From Gluconobacter sp. Gdi (lineage in GTDB: Bacteria > Pseudomonadota > Alphaproteobacteria > Acetobacterales > Acetobacteraceae): a DNA stretch of 64,000 nt. Where the stretch lies: NCBI RefSeq assembly GCF_014132155.1, contig NZ_BLJQ01000003.1, positions 308,450-372,449 on the forward strand, read 5' to 3'. This document shows, in pieces, positions 49,542-63,113 of this stretch (the stretch's first letter is position 1; the number at the start of each line of letters is the position of its first letter). The translations under genes and the position numbers were made by a program. Below the pieces are notes generated by a model. It saw only the letters and a list, made by a program, of their open reading frames with translations, was not told the origin of the DNA and did not search any database.

Positions 49542-50546
49542 TCAGGCCTCCACCAAAATATCAGTCCAGAGTTCGGACGGGTCCGGCTCCGGACAGGTCT
49601 GTGCAAATTCAACAGCGTCCGCCACGACGGCTTTCACTTCGACTTCAATGTCCTTGAAGGTGCTTTCTTCAATGCCGTTACGCAGCATCTCGGCCTTCAG
49701 GGTTTCAATCGGATCACGCGTCCGACGCATTTCTTCAACTTCGGCACGGTCGCGGTACTTTGCCGGATCGGACATGGAGTGCCCGCGGTAACGGTAGGTT
49801 TCCATTTCCAGCAGGAAAGGTCCCTTTCCGGAGCGGCAATGCTCCATGGCTTCCTGTGCAGCCTGATGCACGGCGCATACGTCCATGCCGTCAACCTTGC
49901 GGCTCGGGATGCCCCAAGGCTCTGCATTGCGAGACAGATCCTTGGACGCAGAGGCGCGCTCGATGGATGTGCCCATGCCGTACCGGTTGTTCTCGATTAC
50001 ATAGATACAGGGGAGCTTATGCAGAGCGGCGAGATTGAAGCTCTCGTAAACCTGCCCCTGCGCCGATGCACCTTCACCGAAATAGACGATGGAGACCTCG
50101 TCTGTGCCACGATACATGTTGGCAAAAGCCAGACCGGTCCCCAGAGCCACCTGTGCTCCGACGATGCCATGACCGCCATAGAACTCTTTTTCGCGGGAGA
50201 ACATGTGCATGGAGCCGCCCTTCCCGCGTGAATACCCGCCTGAACGTCCCGTCAGCTCTGCCATTACGCCGCGGGGCGTCATCCCTGCCACCAGCATCTG
50301 ACCATGATCGCGGTATGACGTGATGGACTTGTCGCCCTGCTTCATGTTCAGGCCGATGCCGACAACAACGGCTTCCTGGCCAATATAAAGATGGCAGAAG
50401 CCGCCGATGAGCCCCATTCCGTAGAGCTGCCCGGCTTTTTCCTCAAAACGTCGGACAAGAAGCATGTCCTTGTAGGCTTGCTTCATTGTCTCCGGCGAAA
50501 GGGCCGGACCATTGCTCCGGTGGGAAGCGGACGTTGTCTCGCCCAT
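49542..50546 (-). CDS. pdhA: Pyruvate dehydrogenase E1 alpha subunit
   Basis: 334-residue thiamine diphosphate enzyme subunit. Motifs: [42 protein letters not shown] and the ThDP-binding region [37 protein letters not shown] (read in parts), then the phosphorylation-loop-like [18 protein letters not shown] 50546 has GGAG 8 nt upstream; the frame is open to 50594 without a better site. First gene of the pdh-lip cluster; the 169-nt gap to trpC should hold its promoter. Confidence 0.97.
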   Translation of the reverse strand: MGETTSASHRSNGPALSPETMKQAYKDMLLVRRFEEKAGQLYGMGLIGGFCHLYIGQEAVVVGIGLNMKQGDKSITSYRDHGQMLVAGMTPRGVMAELTGRSGGYSRGKGGSMHMFSREKEFYGGHGIVGAQVALGTGLAFANMYRGTDEVSIVYFGEGASAQGQVYESFNLAALHKLPCIYVIENNRYGMGTSIERASASKDLSRNAEPWGIPSRKVDGMDVCAVHQAAQEAMEHCRSGKGPFLLEMETYRYRGHSMSDPAKYRDRAEVEEMRRTRDPIETLKAEMLRNGIEESTFKDIEVEVKAVVADAVEFAQTCPEPDPSELWTDILVEA

Positions 50547-50676
50547 GGCAGGTCTCCTGCAAATGCACAAATCTGGGGAAGCTCTTACCGTCACTCGACC
50601 CGGAAGGCCAGAGTGGTCCCAGTTACATCTCCGAAAGGAAAAGCAGGAGGGCGTGAGCTCGCATGAAAATTAGAGT

Positions 50677-50706
50677 GCTGAGGGCAAGCAATATTTTGCC
50701 CCCAGC
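50677..50706 (-). terminator. Terminator of the trp operon
   Basis: GGGCAA (50682-50687) pairs with TTGCCC (50696-50701) and, past an A/C mismatch, GCTG (50677-50680) pairs with CAGC (50703-50706). In the minus direction it lies 10 nt past the trpC stop and is followed by ACTCTAATTTTC. Confidence 0.6.
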
Positions 50707-50715
50707 ATGGAAGTA

Positions 50716-51639
50716 TCAGACAAAGCCTAAAAGACGACGGGCCGCCTTGCCTGGGTCCTCTTCACGGAGAAGACTTTCCCCGACGAGCACGGCGCTTGCG
50801 CCGACCTCCCCAACCTTGAGCAGATCATCCTGTGTCTTGATACCACTTTCGGACACGACAAGACGATCAGGTGGAACCATGGGAGCCAGATCCAAAGTGG
50901 TCTGAATGTCGGTCTTCAAGGTGCGAAGGTTTCGATTGTTGATACCAATCAAGGATGTGTCGAGAGCCAGAGCCCGGTTCAGTTCGTCGGCATCATGCAC
51001 TTCAACCAGAACGTCCATGTCCAGGCCGCGAGCAATACCGATAAGTTCAGACGCCTGCGTTTCCGTCAGGGCCGCCATGATCAACAGAATGCAATCCGCA
51101 CCAATCAGACGGCTCTCATGAACCTGCCACGGATCAAGAATGAAATCCTTGCGCAGGATCGGAAGACTGCAGGCCTCGCGAACGGCGCGGATATCATCTG
51201 TGCTGCCGTGGAAGCATGATCCTTCCGTCAGAACGGACAGGCAGGTCGCACCAGCAGCCTGATACGACAGAGCAATTTCGACCGGATTGAAGTTTGGACG
51301 GAGCACGCCAGCAGAGGGAGATGCCTTTTTGATTTCAGCAATCAGGCCAACCTGTCGGTCTGCTGTCAGGTGTTGAAGGGCCTGACCGAAGCCCCTTGTC
51401 GGCGCCGTGACTTCACGCGCGCGCAGCGTGATCTCCTTGAGAGACATGATCTGTGAACGCTGTTCTACATCCACACGTGTGCGGGCGCAGATGCGAGCAA
51501 GAACGTCGCTGCGATCGGTTGTCTCGACGGCGGGGTCCTTGATGGGCGGCGTGGTCGTCTCCGGAACTTCCGGGTCAGGAAACTGCTCTACCCCTTCAGG
51601 TGCATAGGTCATCGCGGGTCGCTGATGCATGAAGGTCAT
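50716..51639 (-). CDS. trpC: Indole-3-glycerol phosphate synthase
   Basis: 307 residues. Monofunctional IGPS (beta/alpha barrel): GLIAEIKKASPSAGVL with catalytic Lys, ILRKDFILDPWQVHESRLIGADCILLI, LVEVHDADELNRAL, IGINNRNLRTL and VVSESGIKT. The family normally begins near DVLARICARTRVDVE, so this protein carries about 43 extra N-terminal residues rich in Pro, Glu and Thr. The ATG at 51639 has AGGA about 5 nt upstream and overlaps the trpD stop (ATGA), so the extension is probably real. Confidence 0.96.
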   Translation of the reverse strand: MTFMHQRPAMTYAPEGVEQFPDPEVPETTTPPIKDPAVETTDRSDVLARICARTRVDVEQRSQIMSLKEITLRAREVTAPTRGFGQALQHLTADRQVGLIAEIKKASPSAGVLRPNFNPVEIALSYQAAGATCLSVLTEGSCFHGSTDDIRAVREACSLPILRKDFILDPWQVHESRLIGADCILLIMAALTETQASELIGIARGLDMDVLVEVHDADELNRALALDTSLIGINNRNLRTLKTDIQTTLDLAPMVPPDRLVVSESGIKTQDDLLKVGEVGASAVLVGESLLREEDPGKAARRLLGFV

Positions 51640-52727
51640 GATAGTCCTGCGTTTGTTTTTATAAGGGTGGAATTTGTCATGGCCGCTCTGTCCAGAGCTG
51701 CGCGCGCGGAGCCACCGTCGATGGCACTCGCTGCCAGAGCTACATTGTTACGAAAAGCCTGCGCGTCAATCGAGCCATTCTGTATGACATTGCCACGGCC
51801 TGCCACGTGAAGAGCCGCAGCAGCATTCAAAAGAACAGTATCACGGTATGGGCCAGAGGCGCCATCGAGAAGAGTCTTCAGCGCAATGGCGTTCTCTTGA
51901 GCGTTTCCGCCGCGAACGGCTGAGATTGGTGTCCTGACCATTCCCGCCATCTCAGGCTCGAATGAAAGAGAGAGGACTTTCGCATCTTCAAGGCAGACAA
52001 TCTGAGCTGGGCCTGCCAGCGTCAGTTCATCGCTGCCGCCTTCATCTGTGGTTCCGTGAAGAGCCCAGACATGCGTGCTGCCAAGATTAGCCAAAGTCCG
52101 GACGACAGGTTCGCACCAGCGGGCATCAAAAACACCGATAAGCTGGCGATGAACCTGTGCAGGATTGCATAGGGGGCCAAGCAGATTGAAGAGAGTTCTG
52201 AAGCCGAGAGCCTTTCGCACGGGAGCCGCATGACGCATCGCGGGGTGATGAAAAGGTGCCGCCAGAAACGCCAGATTGTTTTCATGTAGCCGACGGGACT
52301 GAAGTGTCAGGTCATCGGTGGGTGGAATTCCCAGAACTTCCAATACATCGGTGGCACCGGAGCGAGATGAAAGTGCCCGGTTGCCATGTTTGGCCACAGG
52401 AACGCCGAGGCCTGCCAGAACGAATGCAACCGCAGTGGAGACATTGAGCGTCCCTAGCCCATCTCCGCCAGTTCCGCAGACATCCAGGGTATTATCCGGC
52501 ACAGCAGGCAACGTCGTCATGTATCGTCGGACGGCCTGAACTGCGCCTGTCAGCTCCGCTTCTGTTTCACCGCGAACCTTGAGAGCTGTCAGAAATGCGG
52601 CGAGTAAAGGAGCGTCTACGGAGCCGGCCATGATGGCAGAAAATGCGGCATCAGCCTCTTGCGATGCCAGAGATTTGCCATCAGCCACCTTGCGAAGCAC
52701 GGCTGCAAAATCTGTCTTTCCTGTCAT
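51636..52727 (-). CDS. trpD: Anthranilate phosphoribosyltransferase
   Basis: 363 residues: [50 protein letters not shown] (in parts) is the PRPP-binding signature, followed by [37 protein letters not shown]. Transfers phosphoribose to anthranilate. ATGA overlaps with trpG upstream and trpC downstream show tight coupling. Confidence 0.97.
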   Translation of the reverse strand: MTGKTDFAAVLRKVADGKSLASQEADAAFSAIMAGSVDAPLLAAFLTALKVRGETEAELTGAVQAVRRYMTTLPAVPDNTLDVCGTGGDGLGTLNVSTAVAFVLAGLGVPVAKHGNRALSSRSGATDVLEVLGIPPTDDLTLQSRRLHENNLAFLAAPFHHPAMRHAAPVRKALGFRTLFNLLGPLCNPAQVHRQLIGVFDARWCEPVVRTLANLGSTHVWALHGTTDEGGSDELTLAGPAQIVCLEDAKVLSLSFEPEMAGMVRTPISAVRGGNAQENAIALKTLLDGASGPYRDTVLLNAAAALHVAGRGNVIQNGSIDAQAFRNNVALAASAIDGGSARAALDRAAMTNSTLIKTNAGLS

Positions 52728-53320
52728 GCCGCTTCAGTAGCTTTGTGCCGGATTCCGGCAATAGTCAGAAAATTAGAAAGAAGTTCACGGCCCGCAACGG
52801 ATGCGATGCTTTCAGGGTGAAACTGTACACCGTGAATGTCGTAATCCCGGTGGCGGATGCCCATAATCACGCCATCTTCTGTAGAGGCGTTGACGATCAG
52901 TTCCGAGGGAATAGTTGCAGGATCGAGTGTCAGGCTGTGATAACGCACAACGTTAACGGGCTGCGGCAAGCCTGCAAAAACACCGGTTCCATCATGATTT
53001 ACGGGGCTGATCTTGCCATGCATCGGCACGGGCGCACGAACAACGGTGGCGCCAAAAACCTGACCGATGGCCTGATGTCCAAGGCATACGCCAAACACGG
53101 GAAACTTTCCGGCCGCGGCTCGGATCAGCTCACAGCAGATCCCCGCACCGTCTGGTGCACAAGGACCTGGCGAAATCACAATGGCAGACGGGTTGAGCGC
53201 AAGCGCCTCGTCCACGCTCAGCGCGTCATTTCGTCTCACATCACATTCAACACCCAGCGCCCCCAGATGGTGGACGATGTTGAAGGTGAAGCTGTCGTAG
53301 TTGTCGATGAGCAGGATCAT
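52724..53320 (-). CDS. trpG: Anthranilate synthase component II (glutamine amidotransferase)
   Basis: 198 residues. Starts [20 protein letters not shown]; nucleophile Cys79 in [15 protein letters not shown]; His168 and Glu170 in GVQFHPESI complete the triad. It is not fused to trpE or trpD. It lies 48 nt downstream of trpE. Confidence 0.96.
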   Translation of the reverse strand: MILLIDNYDSFTFNIVHHLGALGVECDVRRNDALSVDEALALNPSAIVISPGPCAPDGAGICCELIRAAAGKFPVFGVCLGHQAIGQVFGATVVRAPVPMHGKISPVNHDGTGVFAGLPQPVNVVRYHSLTLDPATIPSELIVNASTEDGVIMGIRHRDYDIHGVQFHPESIASVAGRELLSNFLTIAGIRHKATEAA

Positions 53321-53368
53321 GGCAACAGGATGGCCTTCACGTTTCGTTACGTCAAATGCAACATTGTT

Positions 53369-54781
53369 TCAGGATTTTGCTGCGTTGGAGACGGCAACTT
53401 CGGCCGCCCTGAAAAGAGCCCTCGCCTTGACCTGTGTTTCACGAAATTCGGAGTTGGGATCGCTGTCCGCGACCACACCGCAGCCGGCCTGAACATACAT
53501 CTGGCCGTTTTTGAGAACGGCCATACGCAGCCCGATGCAGGTATCCATTTCCCCGTCTGCTCCGAAATATCCGACGCATCCTGAGTATGGCCCCCGACGG
53601 GTTGGTTCCAGCTCATCAATGATCTGCATGGCGCGGATTTTTGGCGCTCCGGTCAGGGTTCCGGCCGGGAATGCCGCGACGAGGGCATCCATAGCCGTTT
53701 TGCCTGCTTTGATTTGCCCAGTGACGGTTGAAGAGATGTGCATCACATGGCTGTAGCGTTCGATCACGAACTGATCCGGAACTTCTACTGTGCCAAGTTC
53801 GGAAACACGTCCGACATCGTTGCGGCCCAGATCAATGAGCATCAGATGTTCAGCCAGCTCTTTCTTGTCGGCGAGCAGTTCTCTCTCGAGTGCCAGATCA
53901 TGCTCCCGATCCGTTCCACGAGGACGTGTCCCGGCTAGCGGACGAACCGTGACTTCCCCTTCCCTCAAACGAACAAGAATTTCGGGGGAAGATCCGACCA
54001 GCGCGTAATCTTCCAGCTCCATCAGGAACAGGAACGGTGCCGGATTGACGCGGCGCAGGCTGCGATAGAGGGCAAGCGGTGAAAGTGGGAACGGTGTCGT
54101 AAACCGCTGGCTTGGGACAATCTGAAAGGCATCTCCAGCCGCGATGTAATCCTGTGCCTTGCGGACGTTCGCTTCAAACTGCTCCTGCGTCATATTGCAG
54201 GACGGCGGTGCCAACTCACTTCCTGCTGGAAGTGTCTCGCTGGCATTTTCAAGCGGGGCAGCCAGTGCTTCACGCGCACGATCCAGAAGCGCATGGCCTT
54301 CTGCTTCCGTCATTGAGCCACGGATAGGCACTGCCAGGGTCAGCTCATCACGCACGGAATCAAAGACCGCGAAGAGCTGCGGACGGATCATGATCCCTTC
54401 CGGCAGGTCCAGATCGTTGATGGGCGCATTTGGCAGAAATTCCATCTGCCGCACCATGTCGTATCCCAGGACGCCAAAGACCCCGCCGATCATGGGAGGC
54501 ATATCGACCGGCAGCGTCATCTGGCTCTGGTCGATAATGTCCTTCAGGGTCTCCAGCGGGTTGCCCTCCAAGGGCGTCCCATCCAGAACCGCTTCACCGT
54601 TACGGCACTTCCAGACCAGATCAGGCAGAAGTGCGATCACGGAATACCGACCACGCGCGGCTCCCCCCTCCACACTTTCCAGAAGCATCCGATACGGATC
54701 ATCAGAGAGGCGTGACAACCGGAGGTAGGCTGAGACAGGCGTTAAAAGATCTGCGGCTTCAATGCTGTGAACGATGCTCAT
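53369..54781 (-). CDS. trpE: Anthranilate synthase component I
   Basis: 470 residues of the chorismate-binding family: YVRRIDPAP-like segment SLRRVNPAPFLFLMELEDYALVGSSPEILVR, RPLAGTRPRGTDREHD, RNDVGRVSELGTVEV, FPAGTLTGAPKIRAMQIIDELEP and GPYSGCVGYFG. ATG 54781 has GGAG 7 nt upstream and overlaps the ppiD TGA by one base (TGATG); a GTG one codon earlier is possible. No leader peptide or attenuator can sit in front of it because the upstream gene overlaps, so regulation must act elsewhere. Confidence 0.96.
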   Translation of the reverse strand: MSIVHSIEAADLLTPVSAYLRLSRLSDDPYRMLLESVEGGAARGRYSVIALLPDLVWKCRNGEAVLDGTPLEGNPLETLKDIIDQSQMTLPVDMPPMIGGVFGVLGYDMVRQMEFLPNAPINDLDLPEGIMIRPQLFAVFDSVRDELTLAVPIRGSMTEAEGHALLDRAREALAAPLENASETLPAGSELAPPSCNMTQEQFEANVRKAQDYIAAGDAFQIVPSQRFTTPFPLSPLALYRSLRRVNPAPFLFLMELEDYALVGSSPEILVRLREGEVTVRPLAGTRPRGTDREHDLALERELLADKKELAEHLMLIDLGRNDVGRVSELGTVEVPDQFVIERYSHVMHISSTVTGQIKAGKTAMDALVAAFPAGTLTGAPKIRAMQIIDELEPTRRGPYSGCVGYFGADGEMDTCIGLRMAVLKNGQMYVQAGCGVVADSDPNSEFRETQVKARALFRAAEVAVSNAAKS

Positions 54782-56718
54782 CACTGCGCTCCGCCTGCGT
54801 TCCCCGGTGACGTGGACGCCACGACCTGATTGAAGAGATTGGTGTTCAGGTGCGACACGGGCACTGTTTTTTCAAGGCTGGCGTCCAGAGCAGCGGGGAT
54901 ATCAGCCTGAAGAGCCTGAACGTACTGGGCCGACAGTTCCTTTTGCAGAGAAGCAGCATCTGCTTCTGCGCCCGGCTTCTGCCCTGTCACGTTGACGATC
55001 CAGAAAGCATCCGGCCCTTCATACATGCCTGTTGTGCCGACCTTCAGGCCGAATGCGGCACGAAGAACATTCTGAGGAAGAGACTGGTCCGGGTGGATGC
55101 GTGAAATTGTTACATCCTTGCGAAGGCTGGACGCTTCAGCCTGACCTTCGAGTGCCTTTGCCAGTGTGCTTTTCTTGGCTTCCGTGAACAGGGCTGTGGT
55201 GCGTGTATCAGCGGCATGACGCTGCTGCTCGGCTGTCCAAGCCTGAACGATCTGATCCCGTACATCCGCGAACGGGCGGCGTGTTCCAGGATGGACTTCG
55301 TCCACCACTACGGCGAAGGCAGATCCATCCGGGCCGTTTACAACAACTGGCTGGGCATCTTTCTTCTGAGAGAAGATATGCTGAACGATGGACTGGCGCA
55401 GGCCTGCGTCGCCCGGGATTGGTGCTGGAGTTCCGTCCTGCATCAGGCCATGGGAATCAAGCGAGCCAGCTGCTGGCACCGCACCAAGGTTGGATGGAAT
55501 TTTCTCAAGCGTTGTGGAGCCTGCAATCGCGTCCTGAAACTGCTTCAGGCGCGCCTGAAGTGCTTCGGGAGCTTCCTGCTTCTGGACCTGATCGCGCAGT
55601 TCAGGCTTAGCCTGCTCGAAAGTGGTCTGATGAGGGGCGACGACATCCGTGATGTTGAATACGACCCAGCCTGCTGCCGTCTTCGTCGGACCGCTGATCT
55701 GATTAGCGGGCGCTCCAAAAGCTGCCTTGGCGAGTTCGGGGTTTGGGATGTCGCTCTCGCGGACGTGCGGAAGAGCGACAGCCGCTGCATCCGGATAGGC
55801 CTTCTGGATCGCGTCCCACGCATTGGTGTTGCGCCATGCCGTAGCCGCAGCATTGGCTTTGCTCTCTTCCTGGAACGTCAGAACCTGAAGCGTGCGTGTT
55901 TCCGGCATGTTGTACGTGCGGGACTGAAAATCATACAGCTTGTGTAGAACGTCATCCGGTACTTCGATTGTCTTGGCGACGCTGTCTGCCGTCATTACGA
56001 CCATCTTGGCATGACGATATTCCGTGGTGCGGAAATCCTGCGGATGATTGTCGTAATAGCGATGAAGCTGCTCGTCGGTTGGGGCCGCTGACACTGCTGT
56101 TGAAGTGAACGGAACGCGCAGAACATCCATGACGCGCTGATCTGCATCGAAGGCGAACAGACGGTTCAGAAGGGATGTTGGTGCCTGAACGGAAGCGCCC
56201 ATACCCTGAAGCAGGGCTCGGGAAATGATGTCCTCGCGAATCATCTGGATCAGGCGTTTTTCGGTAATGCCAATGCGGGCCAGTCGGTCATTCAGCATGC
56301 TACGATCAAATTGACCTGCTGCATTGTGAAAAGCCGGGATCGCGAAGATTTCCTTCCGGATCAACTCATCTGGCACAACCATGCCAGCACGCTCGCCTGC
56401 AAGCTGTACCTCGTTCTGGATCACGAGATTGTGAAGAACCTGACGTGCAATCTGCTGCTTCGTACCGTCCGGCAGATGCGACGGATCAGACAGTCCCATC
56501 TGCTGGGCTGCCGCTGGTAGCTGTGCGGAGAGTGCCCGCGCAAGGTCATCCGGTGTGATCGTTCTGTTCCCGATCGTGACGATCGTATTGGAGCTGCTCG
56601 TCCCCATATTGGAATAGACGTCTCCTACACCCCACCCGATGAAGGCCAGGAAAATCAGGATTGCGGCGGCACGGCCGGCCCAGGAATCAACAAGGAGGTG
56701 GCGTAGGGTGGTAATCAT
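54781..56718 (-). CDS. ppiD: PpiD/SurA-like periplasmic peptidyl-prolyl isomerase
   Basis: 645 residues. One N-terminal membrane anchor (AAAILIFLAFIGWGVGDVYS), a SurA-N-like chaperone region (TITPDDLARALSAQ, RQVLHNLVIQNEVQLAGERAGM), then a parvulin-like region and a C-terminal region. The overall plan matches PpiD: inner-membrane anchored, periplasmic, helping newly exported proteins. The parvulin domain looks weakly conserved, as is common in PpiD. I start it at ATG 56718, just before the anchor; no strong ribosome site is seen. It leads the trp genes and is divergent from tpiA. Confidence 0.88.
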   Translation of the reverse strand: MITTLRHLLVDSWAGRAAAILIFLAFIGWGVGDVYSNMGTSSSNTIVTIGNRTITPDDLARALSAQLPAAAQQMGLSDPSHLPDGTKQQIARQVLHNLVIQNEVQLAGERAGMVVPDELIRKEIFAIPAFHNAAGQFDRSMLNDRLARIGITEKRLIQMIREDIISRALLQGMGASVQAPTSLLNRLFAFDADQRVMDVLRVPFTSTAVSAAPTDEQLHRYYDNHPQDFRTTEYRHAKMVVMTADSVAKTIEVPDDVLHKLYDFQSRTYNMPETRTLQVLTFQEESKANAAATAWRNTNAWDAIQKAYPDAAAVALPHVRESDIPNPELAKAAFGAPANQISGPTKTAAGWVVFNITDVVAPHQTTFEQAKPELRDQVQKQEAPEALQARLKQFQDAIAGSTTLEKIPSNLGAVPAAGSLDSHGLMQDGTPAPIPGDAGLRQSIVQHIFSQKKDAQPVVVNGPDGSAFAVVVDEVHPGTRRPFADVRDQIVQAWTAEQQRHAADTRTTALFTEAKKSTLAKALEGQAEASSLRKDVTISRIHPDQSLPQNVLRAAFGLKVGTTGMYEGPDAFWIVNVTGQKPGAEADAASLQKELSAQYVQALQADIPAALDASLEKTVPVSHLNTNLFNQVVASTSPGNAGGAQ

Positions 56719-56841
56719 AGGGTCAGGACGGATCCGGATGGCGGGATGGTGCGGACGGGGAAGGCCCGCTAGAACTTGCCGCACCATAATGTCGTGAGCC
56801 GCGCTTGACCAGAAGCTGACAGGCCACCCCCAGGAGGAAGC

Positions 56842-57636
56842 ATGAATGTAACGCCGAAACTTGTCATCGGGAACTGGAAGATGAATGGCTTGCGGGAGGC
56901 GTCACTGCAACTTGCAACAGCTGTGGCCGAAGGTGCGCGTTCGCTGCCTGACGATGTGCGGATGGTCATTTGCCCACCCTTCACGCAACTGGACCGTGTG
57001 GCTGAGGCACTTGAGGGCGCAGGATCATCCATAATGCTGGGAGCGCAGGACTGTCATACTGCGGTTTCCGGTGCTCACACAGGTGATATTTCGGCTGAAA
57101 TGCTCGCCGATACAGGCGCGCGTTATGTTCTTCTGGGGCATTCAGAACGTCGGCAGGCCCATGGTGAAAACGACGCCCTGATCAGGCAAAAGGTGCAGGC
57201 GGCAGAAGCTGCCGGGCTGATCCCTGTTGTGTGTATCGGGGAAACGATGGCCGAGCGGCAGGATGGTCGTGCGGCAACAGTTCTGGCCAGTCAGATTGAC
57301 GGTTCTTTGACCGATAATTTCAATGGCGTGCTGGCTTATGAGCCTGTCTGGGCGATTGGAAGTGGCGTCACTCCATCCCGGGAAGAGCTTGAACGGACGC
57401 TGCTTTTGTTGCGTGGTCTGTTGCAGTCCCGTCTCAAGATGGATGACATTCGCGTGCCAATCCTGTATGGCGGCTCCGTAACACCGGCCCAGGCGCCGAC
57501 TATTCTTTCCATCGGGGTGCTTGGCGGAGTGCTGGTTGGTAGTGCCAGCCTGGAGGCCAGAAGCTTCCTGCGCATTGCCGAAGCGGCATCGCTCCGTCTT
57601 TCATCCCAACCATTGTCCGGACCCTATCGTTCATGA
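56842..57636 (+). CDS. tpiA: Triosephosphate isomerase
   Basis: 264 residues. Active-site residues are in place: Asn11 and Lys13 in VIGNWKMNG, His100 in YVLLGHSERR and Glu167 in AYEPVWAIGSG, plus the phosphate loop ILYGGSVTPAQ. CAGGAGGAAGC precedes the ATG. Its TGA overlaps the secG ATG (ATGA). Interconverts DHAP and glyceraldehyde-3-phosphate. Confidence 0.97.
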   Translation: MNVTPKLVIGNWKMNGLREASLQLATAVAEGARSLPDDVRMVICPPFTQLDRVAEALEGAGSSIMLGAQDCHTAVSGAHTGDISAEMLADTGARYVLLGHSERRQAHGENDALIRQKVQAAEAAGLIPVVCIGETMAERQDGRAATVLASQIDGSLTDNFNGVLAYEPVWAIGSGVTPSREELERTLLLLRGLLQSRLKMDDIRVPILYGGSVTPAQAPTILSIGVLGGVLVGSASLEARSFLRIAEAASLRLSSQPLSGPYRS

Positions 57637-57983
57637 CCACTTTTCTGCTTGTCATCAATCTGCTGGTCACACTGGCCCTGATCGGTACGATCCTGATCCA
57701 GCGCAGTGAAGGCGGCGGCCTCGGCATCGGTAGCAGCCAGGGCATGGGCTCCTTCATGACTGGCCGCGGCACGGCAACGCTGCTGACGCGTGCGACATCT
57801 GTGCTCGCTGGCGTTTTCATGCTGCTCTGCCTCGTTCTGGCCCTTCTGAACCGCGGTGCTTCCTCGGGTGTCGGCGGCCATGATATCCTTGCAGATCTGC
57901 CTGCCCCGGCTGCTGTGACGACGGCTCCTGCTGCGCCTGCAACCCCTGCTGCTCCGGCTCCTGCCGAGACGCCTGCTCACTAA
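57633..57983 (+). CDS. secG: Preprotein translocase subunit SecG
   Basis: 116 residues with two membrane helices (FLLVINLLVTLALIGTILI and VLAGVFMLLCLVLALL) separated by the SecG loop RSEGGGLGIGSSQGMGSFMTGRGTATLLTR (in parts), then an Ala/Pro-rich C-terminal tail. Part of the SecYEG channel. Coupled to tpiA by a 4-nt overlap. Confidence 0.95.
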   Translation: MTTFLLVINLLVTLALIGTILIQRSEGGGLGIGSSQGMGSFMTGRGTATLLTRATSVLAGVFMLLCLVLALLNRGASSGVGGHDILADLPAPAAVTTAPAAPATPAAPAPAETPAH

Positions 57984-57990
57984 CTGAATC

Positions 57991-58012
57991 GGGAAGCATC
58001 TCGACGCTTCCC
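57991..58012 (+). other. Hairpin in the secG-pyrG gap
   Basis: GGGAAGC (57991-57997) pairs with GCTTCCC (58006-58012) around an 8-nt loop, 8 nt after the secG stop. A C-rich stretch follows instead of a T-tract, so termination is doubtful; it may modulate pyrG read-through. Confidence 0.3.
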
Positions 58013-58036
58013 CTCGCCCCCACCTTCGGTGTATGA

Positions 58037-60485
<2,449 letters not shown>

Positions 60486-60498
<13 letters not shown>

Positions 60499-60971
60499 TT
60501 CTGTAACGGCGCCAGGGCTGCCATGAGGAGACTTATGACAGCCCCCACCGTCAGAACGCCTCTCAGGGGCATGTATCCCGGTGGCAGCGCGCCATTCTTC
60601 CAAGCCATTCGTTCTACAGCAAACGTTGCCAGAAAACCGATAACCTCAAGCAGGTATCCGGCGCGCAGTCCTCCAAGCAGTCCGACGCAGAGGGAAAGCC
60701 ATGCCCAGAGCGCAGGGCAGACACCCAGGAGGAGTCTCTGGCGGTCACGATCTGCCGTTCCCTGAACTGTGATGATATCTGGCCGCTCCATGGCGAGGCC
60801 CCAGTGGACTGCGCCGAGAAAAGACAGGATGCATGCCCCATAGGCCAGAAGAATAACGGTTAGATGCGGGAGTGGAGAAAAAAGTCCTGCGAGGAAAATC
60901 CACCCACCAAGGGTCAGGAAAGGTATAAGTCCTGCCAAACCGAGGATCAGGGCGAGGAAAGGAAGACGCAT
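60486..60971 (-). CDS. DUF3429-type small integral membrane protein
   Basis: 161 residues with about five hydrophobic helices: LILGLAGLIPFLTLGGWIFLAG, LTVILLAYGACILSFLGAVHWGLAM, LGVCPALWAWLSLCVGLLGG and so on. The segment YGACILSFLGAVHWGLAM is typical of DUF3429 proteins. ATG 60971 is the start just before the first helix; the frame is open to 61073 but the added part is polar and overlaps the eno leader. Function unknown. Confidence 0.75.
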
Positions 60972-61015
60972 GTCGTCGATTGACCTTATGTTCTGATTTT
61001 GAGACGAAACGGTGA

Positions 61016-62353
<1,338 letters not shown>

Positions 62354-62363
62354 TCAACAAACG

Positions 62364-62390
62364 CCGGCCTCCATTTGGGAGGCCGGTTTT
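62364..62390 (+). terminator. Rho-independent terminator of eno
   Basis: CCGGCCTCC (62364-62372) pairs with GGAGGCCGG (62378-62386) around a 5-nt loop, followed by TTTT. Confidence 0.9.
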
Positions 62391-62500
62391 ATAGGCGCGT
62401 TAAAATAATCTACTGTCTTGAACAACAGTGATTGTTTCGCAGCCTCTCTCTGAGCTAGGCTGTTGGGAAGTTTTCAAGCCAAGGGAGCCTGTTACCCCGC

Positions 62501-62830
62501 GTGAGACCCGTCAGACTTATCAAACGTGCCATCCGCGCGGTTGCTCCCCCTGTGCTCTTTCTGTCCCTGACCGCTTATTTCGGGTGGAACGCCCTTCACG
62601 GCGCTCATGGTATCCGTGCCTATCAGGATCAGCTTGTGCTTCAGCAGCAGGCCATCCAGGCGCAACAGGATGCCAAAGATGAGCAGGCGGTGTGGCATCG
62701 TCGCGTGCTTGCGCTCAAAGAGAAGGCTCTTGATGCCGACATTCTGGACGAGCGTTCACGTGCCATGCTTAATCTGACGCGGAACGGCGATATTGTTATC
62801 CCCTATGGACCACACGACAAACTTTTCTAA
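62501..62830 (+). CDS. ftsB: Septum formation initiator FtsB/DivIC family protein
   Basis: 109 residues from a GTG start at 62501, with AGGGAG about 13 nt upstream. One N-terminal membrane helix (APPVLFLSLTAYFGWNAL) is followed by a coiled coil (QDQLVLQQQAIQAQQDAK...HRRVLALKEK) and LDADILDERSRAMLNLTRNGDIVIP, the alphaproteobacterial FtsB pattern. It sits after eno, its usual place. It is an inner-membrane divisome component. Confidence 0.88.
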   Translation: MRPVRLIKRAIRAVAPPVLFLSLTAYFGWNALHGAHGIRAYQDQLVLQQQAIQAQQDAKDEQAVWHRRVLALKEKALDADILDERSRAMLNLTRNGDIVIPYGPHDKLF

Positions 62831-62853
62831 GAGCCGCTTCAGGCTCTTTTTTT
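62829..62853 (+). terminator. Rho-independent terminator of ftsB
   Basis: AGAGCC and GGCTCT form a 6-bp stem with a 6-nt loop at the stop codon, followed by a run of T to 62853. Confidence 0.9.
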
Positions 62854-62892
62854 ATGTTTGGTGAAGTTTTGTTTGCCGGAAACTGAGCCAAT

Positions 62893-62922
62893 AAAAAAGG
62901 CGACCCGAAGGCCGCCTTTTTT
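62893..62922 (-). terminator. Rho-independent terminator of rpmG
   Basis: AAAAAAGGCG pairs with CGCCTTTTTT around a small internal stem; in the minus direction it begins 23 nt past the rpmG stop and ends in T6. It could also act on the plus strand. Confidence 0.88.
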
Positions 62923-62945
62923 AAAGTCGTATGATCCGCGAGATC

Positions 62946-63113
62946 TTACTTGATCTTGGCTTCGCGGAAGGTCACGTGCTTGCGGGCAACCGGGTCATAC
63001 TTACGGACTTCCATCTTGCCCGTAGCAGAACGTGCGTTCTTCTTCGTGACGTAGAAGTAGCCGGTGTCAGCCGACGAGACGAGACGGATCTGAATAACGT
63101 TGCTTTTTCCCAT
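62946..63113 (-). CDS. rpmG: 50S ribosomal protein L33
   Basis: 55 residues from ATG 63113 ([26 protein letters not shown]...) with GAGGG about 5 nt upstream. It ends [18 protein letters not shown]. The zinc-binding cysteines of the C+ type are absent, so this is the zinc-free paralogue type. The frame upstream to 63152 is not used. Confidence 0.97.
   Translation of the reverse strand: MGKSNVIQIRLVSSADTGYFYVTKKNARSATGKMEVRKYDPVARKHVTFREAKIK

Noticed and set aside
54782-54840. Possible trp leader/attenuator in front of trpE
   Set aside because: This stretch is the 3' end of ppiD; no Trp-codon leader peptide or alternative hairpins are present.
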